From the NCBI RefSeq assembly GCF_016859285.1, contig NC_053405.1, positions 1,590,260 to 1,654,259 of the forward strand: 64,000 bases of DNA. Direction: 5' to 3'. Within the stretch, counting starts at the first letter, position 1; every line of letters starts with the position of its first letter. Both the position numbers and the translations under genes were made by a program. The notes under the pieces are model-generated. The model had not been told where the DNA came from. It ran no database searches and was given only the letters and a program-made list of their open reading frames with translations. Origin of the DNA: Xiphias gladius (Eukaryota > Chordata > Actinopteri > Istiophoriformes > Xiphiidae). Positions 1 to 9,257 of this stretch are shown piece after piece.

Positions 1-252
1 AATCGGACCGTGGACGTTGCGGCCATGCGGTATGCGCCGGAACCATCCGCCCACGGGACGCCCCAGGAGTGCAGTTTTTGACGTAAACTGCGACCCCCTC
101 CACTCCCCGGTGAAGTGTCTTACAGCTTGAAAACCTCTGCTCTTTATAACCCACAAAACACAGTGTTGACGGTTTTCAAGAGGACTACTTTTTACCGAGG
201 GTGTGTCTGTGGTGTACAGTACATGAAGGCTTCAGCTGAGTGTCTCCCTCAG
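1..252. other. frem1 intron at left edge
   Basis: No coding exon could be supported here. The stretch ends in a pyrimidine-rich splice acceptor (ctccctcag, AG at 251-252) feeding the first visible frem1 exon. Short open frames exist but have no recognisable domain and no matching splice sites. The rest of frem1 lies to the left of the window. Confidence 0.6.
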
Positions 253-1008
253 ACTGGAGCTGTCCTGGTCCCGGGTGGAGTTATCAGCGACCTGCTACAG
301 AACCTGTGAGACAGCAGGGACTCTTCAGATCCAGGTCCAGCGCAGCGGGAAGAGCATCGACCCGGCCTACGTGGCCATCCAGGTACCTGTGTGACACCTC
401 AGTTCTGCAGGATTACTGTCTGTCTGTGAGGCTTTTAGTCCTGAAAAGAGCTGATAATTAATGATATGATCATAATTGAGTCAGCGAGCCAGTGCTCAGT
501 GTTTGTTCCATGGCCTTGTTTTCGCAGGTGGAGGAAGGATCGGCCAAACCCGGCAGAGATTTCACTCACAGCACAGCCAGTCTCGTCCAGTTTGACCCAG
601 GTCTGACTCTTCTGGACTCTACTCTGCTCTGTCCAGGGCTACTCTGATTTATTTAGCATAAACGCTGTCGGCTGACTGTCTGTTGGACCATTAAACACTG
701 TGATGGACATGAAATGGTCCTGGTTGAATCATCGGCAGTTCAGCAGTTCTGGTGCAGTGTTTGGGTCCCGTGAGATGTCACAGCTCTGGCTGCACCCGCT
801 ACCCATCAAGCAGCATGGTGGCGTCATCCTGTCTCTCTTGTCTCCTGTTTTATTCCAGGTGTCAGTGTGAAAACCTGGAACATTTACCTGATAGACGACG
901 GTCTGGAGGAAAACCATGAGACCTTCACTGTCACCCTGAAAAACCCAAAGAACGCCGTCCTGGGACAGAGGACCTCCGCTAGTGTTGAGATCATCGATCC
1001 CAGAGGAG
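253..1008 (+). CDS. frem1: frem1 exons encoding the Calx-beta domain
   Basis: Three exons (253-382, 528-600, 859-1008) join in phase. The first gives a WSRVELSA segment followed by ETAGTLQIQVQRSGK, the typical start of a Calx-beta beta-sandwich. The second gives VEEGSAKPGRDF and LVQFDPG. The third gives WNIYLIDDGLEENHETFTV and then SASVEIIDPRGG. Acidic residues in DDGLEE and in the GRDF loop are those that bind calcium in this fold. The exon boundaries are strong: gcag/GTGGAG at 528, ccag/GTGTCA at 859, and donor GTAAAA at 1009. Confidence 0.88.
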
Positions 1009-1887
1009 GTAAAACAAAAAAAAAGTTATAATAAGAGGAGGAGGAGGAGGAAGAGGAGGTAGCACAGTTTGAAGGTGTATTAGAAACATCTGTTTCCATC
1101 CGCCTTGATTACAGCTTCTCTTTTTCAATACACCAGCTTTTCCCCCTCAGCTAAGCGGAAAAAAACCTTTTCAATATTCCAACATTTCTCTGAATTTTTA
1201 GCGTTTCCACTCAGGTTTTTACGCACAGATTTGAATACGAGCATAAAAAGTAGGGTACGTATCGGTGAATCTGTAACTTCAGGTCATCGGCATCGCTCAC
1301 ACGTTAAGGTGGACAGACTGCTCTCACCTGCCTATGATGGAAATATGAGTCTTTCTTGGCTCTAATACTCTGTCGTAGGTTCTCACCCTTCTGTTGGTTG
1401 TTTTTAAATTTTATTTGGGAAGTTGAGTGAAATTAGCTTTAATGAGTCTCATCGTGATCCGGATTTTCCCCGCCCCCTCCCAGGTGAGGTCTGTTATGGG
1501 ACTGTTGCTTACTCGGCCCCTATTGGCTGGTTGTTTTGTGAGTATGTGTATGCATTACACACCCGATAGGCTGATTGACCCAAACGTCGCTATTACGTAA
1601 ATTCAGCTTAAATGTTGACCGTGGATTTTTTTGTCTGTTTATGTTCTGCACACCTGTCTGTATACAGGTGTGCAGACCCCAGTTGTAACTCTTATTGTCC
1701 CCTCGCTCAGCTTAATGTTGACTCTTTTTGGTTCTCGTTCATGCTTGTTAATTCATATTCTGGATCCTGATGTTTAGATGAGGACGGGGCCTCTACGCGT
1801 CTTTAGGTGGAAAATGATAATGGTGGAATTGCTCTTTGTTTACTTAACTCTCTTTAAATAAAGAAAATATATGTATGTGTGTGCGTG

Positions 1888-1934
<47 letters not shown>

Positions 1935-3777
1935 GATCACAGCCTCCCCACACGTATCTCCTTTGTCACAACAAAAGCCCAGATAATGAATCTGGTGCAA
2001 CAGAGATGAGAGTTGGGAAGTTTTCATTGCTGCATCCAGCACCGTGGTGTTTTGTGGTAGTTACGTCAGAAAAAGAACCAAAACTGTGCCCTCGCTGTTG
2101 TCTACCAGGAAGGTGCAACCCCGATGACCTGGTGGAGGAGGACGAGAAGCAACTCCCCCCACCTCCTCGTCTCCCCGTCCCTCCCAGGCCGGAGGAGGAG
2201 GACGACCCCGTCACCGACATCGAGGCGGAGCTGCTGTGGGAGAACCAGCCTCACCCTCCCAGAGGAGATGTCCCGCACCGCCGGCCTTACCGGGACTACG
2301 GAGAGGGGGAACCGCAGGACCAGGCAGCCCCCAGTTACAGCCACATCCACTACCACAGCAGGCAGCTGCCAGGGACAGGCACTGGGAGTACTGGGAGCAC
2401 TGGTCACAGAGTCAGACATGGACGACTAAAGGTAAATGTTTCTTCCAGTTGTTGCTGCCAGAAATCTCCCTCTCTCACTCACCAAAGGATAATTCTTTGT
2501 AAAAACAACCCTCTTTCGTAGTCTTACATCTTCGTCACTATTAACTGGCCGCCATCAAAATGTGCTTTTAAAACTCCATCGTCATTGCATGAATCCAAAA
2601 CACTGGTACGACAGGTCACCTTACCTGCAGCAGCAGCAGCAGCAGCAGCAGCTGACTGTGAGCAGGTGTCAGGGACTTACACTGCCTGAGTCCAGACCAG
2701 TTTACACCTGAGAACTTCTCTTGTTAAATGTCAGAACAGCATAAGTTTATAGGACGATGTCTGTATGTTGGTAGACTGCAGGGCTGAGACACTCATTTCT
2801 ATTTCAAGTGAAAATGTTTCCAGTGATTTGTTACTTACTTTCCTGTTTGTCCCTGAAACCGTCACCCCACAGTTTCTGAAACATTTTTCCAGCTGGAAGC
2901 AGCTTTTTCATTTCAGTCGGTGTTGCACGAAGCATCTCTCGCAAACTTAGCAGTTCAGTCTGCATGCTGAATTGAATGCGCTTAAAATCGTTAGTTTCTT
3001 CTGCGTGAATCTACTGTACGAAGTGGATATTTTAGTGAGTGCCCTGTAAACTTCCCCGAATGTCTGAACCTTGTGCTCGTGCTCAGGTTCCTCTGTCAGG
3101 AGAGAGGAAGTCCGAAGAGAAAGTCTGGACGGTAAGATTCACCGCCGGTTCATCCACAGTTAATAAGATAAAAACACGGACACACACTGTGCTAACGCCC
3201 AACCTTGGTTCTCCTCCTCCTCCTCCTCCGTCAGTTCCACAGTCTGACTCCTCTCCGGCTGGAGGAGCTGAAGCCCGGCGACGCCGGGTGGAGCCGGTCG
3301 CCTCGCAGTCGCCTCCTGCCGGAGCTCCGGGTGGGAGACGCCCCTCAGATGGATCACGCGGCACCCAGACACCACCCGGAGCTACGCCAGCACAAGGTAC
3401 GCTCTAGGACGCCTCATTGAGACCACCGTCTCTTTTAGAAGAGAGACCTCGGGGCAGATTACATACGACAAGAGAATTCAGTCATCACGCACCGATCAAA
3501 ACAATCAGCAACATCATTTATTGCTTTCACCTCAGCTCTCTATGGTTGATCAACCACAGCAGGACAAGGAGGAAGAGGTTTGGCCGTTCTCTCGTTGCGT
3601 AGTCGTTTCCGTGTGAGCAGGGATCTTTTGTAAAGGCTGAGGCTCGGGAGCTAGACCGCGTCCTTCACCGCGTTCTGTCCTACTGTCCACATGTTGAAGT
3701 GTCCTCGAGCAAGGCGCTCAACCCCGGTCGCTCCCCATGGTCAGGCCACCACCTTGCATGCTAGCTCGCTGCCATCG

Positions 3778-3808
<31 letters not shown>

Positions 3809-3988
3809 AAATGTCACTTCGTGGTATGAATTCCTGCGTCTGACACGGTTGTGTTTTGTCTCCTCAGACGGGGAAGTCGGTCAGCAGCTCGTGTCCTGAC
3901 GGTTGGACTCACTACAGGAGACGCTGTTACATCCTCAGCCCGTCTGTGGCCAGCTGGGCCAGCGCCGAGAGAACCTGCTCCCTGCTGT

Positions 3989-4025
<37 letters not shown>

Positions 4026-4038
4026 ACACACACACACA

Positions 4039-4101
<63 letters not shown>

Positions 4102-5771
4102 CTTTAAAATTTTGACTTCGTCTCTAACCTTAAGGGATAACCCGAGGTAGCAGTAGTGAAAATTTAGGATGAATTCATTATTGTTGATCATTCTTCACAC
4201 AGTTAAGAGAAGTGATCTTCTTCGTCTTCGCGTCTTCTGGATAACATTTCACATAATCATAAAAAGTCTTCACTTCAATGAACAGAAACGTTTTTTGTTT
4301 TGTTTTGTTTTTACAAGGATTTGATCAGAAAAATTTGCAGAATAATAACTACAACAGGAAAATAAAGTTTCAGCCTTGTTGTACTGAACCTGAACTATTT
4401 TTACCTGCCCAGTCACATAAATAACATCCAACTGGGCAGAAACCGGTTCAAACCGGTAGCAGCTGCCTGTGGTCCTGACTTCAGGCGCCCGCACATGTAT
4501 AAGTTTCAGATTACCTGTGTGTGTTGGACTCTGACGCTAACGTTTGCTCCTCAAACACGCTGTGTCAGGTTTAACAGCAGCCTGACCGGTGTGCGGTCCA
4601 GAAGAGACATGGCCTGGCTGTGGAGGTTTGCAGGGAAGAAGCCATTTTGGATCGGTGAGTGACTCGCTTTCATCACCACACGCTGGACGCCCTGAGTGAC
4701 ACGTGCAACAACATGCAACGCTTTCCCATTTCTACGATGGTGGGCCTCGTACCAGAAGCGGTCGTAGGAACAGATTTGTTCTTGAGTGCCGCGTAGCACT
4801 GATCTGGAAGAATCTGGGGCATTCAGCAGAGCATTTAGGATTTTGGCATTTTTATTTGCATATCTCAGCACAGCAACTTCTTCCGTTCAGTAGGTTTTGG
4901 GAATATTTTGAAATATTTTCAGCCACATCGTCCCTACAGGCCTCGCGTCATTGTTTGACCGTGAAAAACGCATTTAAATTCATTCCGTGTGGTCGTAATA
5001 AGGTCTCTAAAACTCCTCAATTTAGTGTGGTCAACGTGCAGAAACCCTGTATTAGTCACGGAGCACTTTACATGAGAAAGATTCAGGACTTCATCTCAAA
5101 CCGCTCCCTCCCCAGTTCCGTCACAGCACAGCTCTGCTCCGACGACACGTCGTTGACAGACGAGTTCGGTTCGGATCCTCCACGACGACTAACACTGATA
5201 AACTCACCTTCTTGTTCGCCTGATTTTGTGAATGAACAGGTAGCCTCACGTGGCAGTTTTAGGGGCGTCCATTATGCCTGTGAACAAATCTCACGAACAT
5301 GAACGCCACCTCATGAACATGCGGCACTCGTCAGGCTGAAACGAGCGATTTACGTCAAGGTTTGTCCAGTTCAGAGAGTTTGGCGAATCCAGCTCTCACA
5401 CCAGCAAACCTCACAGAAAAAAATAAGAGATTTAGGATAAGAACACTAAATGTTCTTGCATGAGGTCCAGAGTCTGCTGGGTGTCCAACCTCAAGCTGAA
5501 TCCTGGTCGGAATGCATCCGGGTCCAGTTTCCAGGCTGCTAACTCTCCTCCTCGTTCCTCAGGTCTGTCTGGAGGTCCGGGTCGCTGGATGCGGGCCGAC
5601 GGTCGGTCGGTGTCCTTCTCCAGACTTAAGGGGGCGTCGCCAGGCCAAAGCGGGTCTGACCACGGCTCAGACTGCGTGCTGGTCGAAAACCCCAGAAGCT
5701 GGATCTCCACAAGCTGCTCCGCCGAAACTCAGCGTACGTTCATCTGTTCATCGCCGGCTCACACTCACTGA
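253..5771 (+). CDS. frem1: FREM1, 3' part (FRAS1-related extracellular matrix protein 1)
   Basis: FREM1 is a secreted basement-membrane protein of the FRAS1/FREM complex that anchors epithelium to mesenchyme. Nine exons are visible: 253-382, 528-600, 859-1008, 2109-2431, 3087-3131, 3235-3396, 3868-3986, 4569-4654 and 5563-5771. All introns are GT-AG and the phases join without a break into 431 residues plus a TGA stop. In order they encode the end of a Calx-beta domain, a proline-rich acidic linker and a C-terminal C-type lectin domain. Calx-beta followed by a terminal lectin domain is the diagnostic end of FREM1; FRAS1, FREM2 and FREM3 lack the lectin domain. The CSPG-repeat exons must lie left of the window. 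Fish carry more than one frem1 copy, so the paralogue (a or b) is not resolved. The gene is tail-to-tail with the SAMD9-like gene. Confidence 0.9.
1873..1928 (+). repeat. (TG)n microsatellite
   Basis: About 28 TG units with two GC interruptions, in the 1.1 kb frem1 intron 1009-2108. The rest of that intron shows nothing else recognisable. Confidence 0.95.
2109..3396 (+). CDS. frem1: frem1 exons encoding the proline-rich/acidic linker
   Basis: Exons 2109-2431, 3087-3131 and 3235-3396 encode the stretch between the Calx-beta and lectin domains. The first is rich in proline, glutamate and aspartate (DDLVEEDEKQLPPPPRLP, then repeated Gly-Thr-Ser near its end) and looks disordered. The 45-base exon reads VPLSGERKSEEKVWT and the next begins FHSLTPLRLEELKPG, all in phase 0. 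This linker is the least conserved part of FREM1, so these exons rest mainly on splice sites and phase. A competing frame (WEYWEHWSQSQTW) overlaps the end of the first exon but breaks the phase of the following introns. Confidence 0.7.
2628..2652 (+). repeat. (CAG)8 trinucleotide tract
   Basis: About eight CAG units in the frem1 intron between 2431 and 3087. It is intronic, so it does not encode polyglutamine. Confidence 0.9.
3655..3822 (+). repeat. Teleost interspersed repeat (SINE-like 3' segment) with (TG)13
   Basis: The segment tgtcctcgagcaaggcgctc...cgctgccatcggtgtgtg...gaatgaaatgtcac matches, from memory, the widespread fish repeat whose consensus reads about 'gtgtccttgagcaaggcactgaaccc ... 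gccatcagtgtgtgaatgtgtg'. Here its internal TG stretch has expanded to about 13 units (3778-3804). It lies 63 bases upstream of the first lectin-domain exon of frem1. Family assignment is by recall, not by alignment. Confidence 0.6.
3868..5771 (+). CDS. frem1: frem1 exons encoding the C-terminal C-type lectin domain
   Basis: Exons 3868-3986, 4569-4654 and 5563-5771 encode a complete C-type lectin fold of about 137 residues. Visible landmarks are CPDGWTHYRRRCY, then WASAERTC, FWIG, RWMRADGR, DCVLVENPRSW and QRTFIC, giving the six cysteines of a long-form domain. Neither an EPN/QPD triplet nor a WND motif is present, so calcium-dependent sugar binding of the mannose or galactose type is unlikely; a protein-interaction role fits better. 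The donor of the first exon is GTAAAA at 3987, directly followed by a long CA repeat; without splicing there the frame would stop at TAA. The TGA stop is at 5769-5771. Confidence 0.88.
3992..4099 (+). repeat. (CA)n microsatellite abutting a frem1 splice donor
   Basis: About 54 CA units with two T interruptions, starting five bases after the GT donor of exon 3868-3986. It makes up the start of the intron. Confidence 0.97.
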
Positions 5772-5896
5772 GAGACACTCGGCATATTTACTGCTATCAG
5801 CCCCGTCACGACGACCCGTGTGAACTCTGTGTTTAAGTCATATTTAATGTCATGCGATGATGCTGCTCTGTACATTAATTTTCACATTTTTGTCAT

Positions 5897-5902
5897 AATA
5901 AA
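5897..5902 (+). terminator. frem1: Candidate frem1 polyadenylation signal
   Basis: AATAAA 126 bases after the frem1 stop codon, in AT-rich sequence. It is the first canonical hexamer downstream and is the likely end of the transcript. Confidence 0.6.
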
Positions 5903-7110
5903 GATTGCTGCGCAAGACGGAATATGAGTCTTTAAATTTCCTTGTACGTCAGCAGTTTGACACAAATTTTATATCAGTTTCAAATGGAGTTTTTTCCATG
6001 AAACAGATGTAAATCTGTTTCTCTCAACTACAAACCCTCCTGTCCTGTTAAATGATCAGTCCGGGGTTTACATACAGTAGAATAAGCTGAACGAAGCCAT
6101 CGATGCTTAGTGACAAGTTTTATTTTTAAGACCGGTCAGCATCATGTTCTTGGTTCGTTTTCCAGAGTAATTTACATTTTCAGTGACATAAAGGGAAATG
6201 CTTTTATCTTATAAATTTATGTTTTTGCGTTTTTAAAACGCTGCTTTCAGGGGATCTTTCGAAGTCAGAATCTACAGAATCACCTGCGGACTTTCAGTCT
6301 GCAGAGGCATGTTTGTTGGGATCGTTTATCTCAGCCGAGCAGAAAGGGCTGGAGAGGCCGGATCGTTTTTAACTTACCTGATAAAATGTCCCCGTATCTG
6401 TTCAACTCTTCCAGCTGGCAACTTTTCTGCTGGAGTGAACGAGCTGAGAGGCTCGAAGCTGGAGCTCAGGTGACCAGGTTTCTGGGTTGTCAGGGGAAAG
6501 CCTACTATACGCACCATATATTTCCAGAATTCACGCAGAAAGACCTGCGGTGCAGAACTACGGCTTCGTGCATCAGGTGGATGTGTCTACCAGAGGTCTA
6601 CGTGTCGGAGCTATAGTCGAGTTCTGACTCGTTGTCAAACCGTCAGCGGCATAACATCACAGATACTCCTCGTTGAAGCCTGCTCTGATCCCAGTGGTAG
6701 AGTCAATCCCTGATTTAAAAAAACAAAAACAAAAAACAGCTGGAACAAAAACATTAGACATTCATGATTAAGATTCTGGCTTCTACAGCGCACAAGCGTC
6801 TTTCCAGTTTTCTAGGAGTTAGGGTAGGAAACCATTTCCACCCTGTTGAGTAAAAACCACAATGGTGGTTTTATTTTATTATTTATTTCTTCCTTTTTTC
6901 ATATACGCAGCGTTTAAAACTCGATGTTACCTAATTCATCTACACGTGGTCCTTCTATAATTGTGAATCCTCAATTCAATGTACAATACGCTAGTGAAGC
7001 TTAGCCACTAGTTAGCTGAGGGACGGTTGTCTGTCTGGTTTTAACATTAGCTTTACGGAAACGCTACATCATATTTTATATGAATACCGGCATCAATTTA
7101 CTTTTTTTTA
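5903..7110. other. Intergenic, nothing recognised
   Basis: AT-rich sequence between frem1 and the SAMD9-like gene. Both strands were read for domain motifs and splice-bounded exons and none were found. Confidence 0.5.
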
Positions 7111-7112
7111 CG

Positions 7113-7225
7113 GGGGTGCACCGGTAGCTCACCTGGTAAGCGGTGTGTACCGTGTTTCGCGGTTGAGTCTTTGCCGCAGCGACCAGAGTTTGGATCCGGC
7201 ACCGGGCTCTTCGCTGCTTGTGTTA
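7113..7225 (+). mobile_element. tRNA-derived SINE
   Basis: The segment has a pol III box A-like TAGCTCACCTGGTAAGCG at 7124-7141 and a box B-like GAGTTTGGATCC at 7186-7197, about 50 bases apart, in the arrangement of a tRNA-derived SINE head. The wording around it resembles the common percomorph SINE (gtggctcagtgggtagagc ... gcagcgacc ... ggttcgaatcc). It lacks an intact cloverleaf, so it is not a functional tRNA gene. Confidence 0.65.
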
Positions 7226-7267
7226 TATATCTAGCTTGCTTGTGCTGGCCAGCAGTGGGTCCGCTTG

Positions 7268-7432
7268 GGGTCACTTTGGGCGAGCCCACAGATAATCCAC
7301 ACTGTGGCCCAAAGGGGAAAAAGGCTACTGGCCCCCTTGGGGCTTGACTGCCCACGGAAAAGCCACAGTGGGCCCGATGGGGGATATGTGTGGGCTGCCC
7401 CACACTACATCCACAGGGAGCCCGCAGTGGCT
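7268..7432. repeat. Short degenerate tandem repeat beside the SINE
   Basis: Units of about 66 bases share the pattern cccac(a/g)...ccaca(c/g)(t)gtgg(g)ccc. The first two line up with a 66-base offset (cccaca at 7285, cccacg at 7351), and a third partial unit begins near 7399. The repeat follows directly on the SINE and may be its tail or an independent local satellite. Confidence 0.55.
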
Positions 7433-7439
7433 TGTTTAC

Positions 7440-8400
7440 TGGGATTAGTTGTCAGTATTCACTTCATTAATATAAGAAAGTTTTTGTTTTTGTTCTGTAT
7501 TAAGCAATATTTAAGTAACAGACTGCAATAGTCTGAAACAGCGAGGGTTAGCCGAGGTTTGCCTGCTTTTAGCTAGCGTACATGACGAGGGCAAATATAC
7601 CAGAATACTACTCTTTACTTTGTTTTCGGGACAAAGCCGGGTACAGACAACAGAGACTGATGGAGAAGAGGAGGTATGAGCCGTATCCCCCTTCTATCAG
7701 CGGCCCCGGTGAGGAATCAGAGGGACTTCTGTGAGTGTAGCGTCCCGTGATTCACAGAGACACGGACACACAGCACGCAGACAGTACCAGCGTCAAAAAC
7801 CCACTCCTGGTCAGGCCGTAGCGGTGAGCATTTGGTTAGCTAGGGAGCGACAGACAATGAAAACGGATTCTGCCGCTAAAACTGAGTAGCTCTGAGAAAA
7901 CGGAAAAAGGATAGAGTCTCTACGTTCAAACAAAGAATTCATAAATAAAAACCGATAATTCATTGAGACAATTTAATGATTTTTTTTTTAAAGCCTTATC
8001 ACGCACTTGACACACTAAGCCAGTCAAGATTCCAACTGTAACCGGTCCTACTAACGACAATGAATAACAACAATAACTAAAATACAAAAGATATGAGCTT
8101 TTATTCCAGATTTTACCATTACATATGAAACATTTATATCAAACATTTGCTACTGTAACATCTTTATCGATAACCTTATCTGCTTGCTCAATCAATAACT
8201 TCTTACACAAAAACAGGAGTTACTCGTTCCATTTTGGTCACATTTACTCTTGTTCATTAAGTGCTTGGAATTGGATTGGCTAAATCCAGCACAAGTGACA
8301 GTTACCCTGTACTCTGTCGACCTGTGCATCGCTGGTGGCCTCATCCCTGCGACTACAGATGAAAATCAGCTTTTAGCTACTGCTTATCTGGTGCAGTAAA
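7440..8400. other. Intergenic, nothing recognised
   Basis: AT-rich, with no supported exon, RNA gene or named repeat on either strand. Confidence 0.45.
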
Positions 8401-8424
8401 TGCATTGTGCATCTGGGAGCGCCA

Positions 8425-9155
8425 GAGCTCCTTGATCTCCTCGTCTTCAAGAAAAAGAAAAACTCTTTATTTTCACTGTAAACTACTGTAATATTTCCAC
8501 TTACAGATAAATTAATAGAAGACTGCTTGGTGAACATTTCAGTGCTACATCTGCAAAAGACAGCTGTAAAAACAAACCAACAAAAAAACTACAAGAAATG
8601 TGAAAAAAAAAACAAAAAAATAAAAACAAAAATCAAAAGATGAAATGACCCAAATAATATAAAAACACACATGTATATACAGCTAGTGCTACAGGATTAG
8701 CATTTAGCCCTGCAATCTGTCTTACTTTTCATTCAGTCATGTTTTAACTATATCTGCCACAATTAATGTAATTCACCATTCCCCTGTTAACTAAACAATA
8801 CAAAATGACCAAGTCATGTTTTACGGTCAAACAGAAAACACAAAATTACCGAGTACTAGATCGGCGGTTCTCGATCTCTCTGTCTTCAAGAAAATGAGCA
8901 ACAGTTTATTTAGCGTTATGATATTTGAGAGCTTTTCATTGTCCCTGGTGTTAATGGCACTGCAACGTTGTCTGTCTGAGACAGAACAATAAAAACCAAA
9001 CAACCAAAACCTCTGAGAAAAAAGTGACAAAAATTGTATAAATGATAAATTATAAAATAAGATGAAATTATATAAAAAGAATAGAAAAATACATACATAC
9101 ACAGCCAGGATTGGATTGGATTTTATCCCTGCAATAAGTAATTGATTTTTATTTG
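8425..9155. repeat. Degenerate direct duplication
   Basis: Two blocks share ordered similarity: gatctcctcgtcttcaagaa at 8428 with gatctctctgtcttcaagaa at 8871, a following A-rich stretch with repeated 'aaaccaacaaaa'-like words, a gatgaaat word, and 'ggatt...tttagccctgcaat' near 8695 with 'ggatt...ttatccctgcaat' near 9110. The spacing is about 415-443 bases. The right copy overlaps the presumed 3' UTR of the SAMD9-like gene. Confidence 0.5.
9148..9153 (-). terminator. Candidate polyadenylation signal of the SAMD9-like gene
   Basis: AATAAA on the minus strand (tttatt on the plus), about 105 bases downstream of the stop codon at 9258-9260. Confidence 0.55.
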
Positions 9156-9257
9156 GTCTTGCTGTGTGTCCAGTGAGTCACTGGGTACACTTCTCGTCCA
9201 TGCTGTTCAGTTCATGTCTTAGTGTCTGTGTCGTACTTTTTTCTGCAAGTAACTACC

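Noticed and set aside
2006..2108. Upstream extension of the frem1 linker exon frame with an ATG
   Set aside because: A strong acceptor at 2107-2108 and phase continuity with exon 859-1008 show that the exon begins at 2109.
3814..4191. Cys-Val or Thr-His repeat open frames
   Set aside because: They are translations of the CA microsatellite after the frem1 donor.
4703..5302. A 199-codon open frame on the plus strand
   Set aside because: It lies inside the frem1 intron between lectin exons, has no recognisable domain, and competing frames are open on the minus strand.
7113..7225. A tRNA gene
   Set aside because: Box A and box B are present but no cloverleaf can be folded; this is a SINE head.
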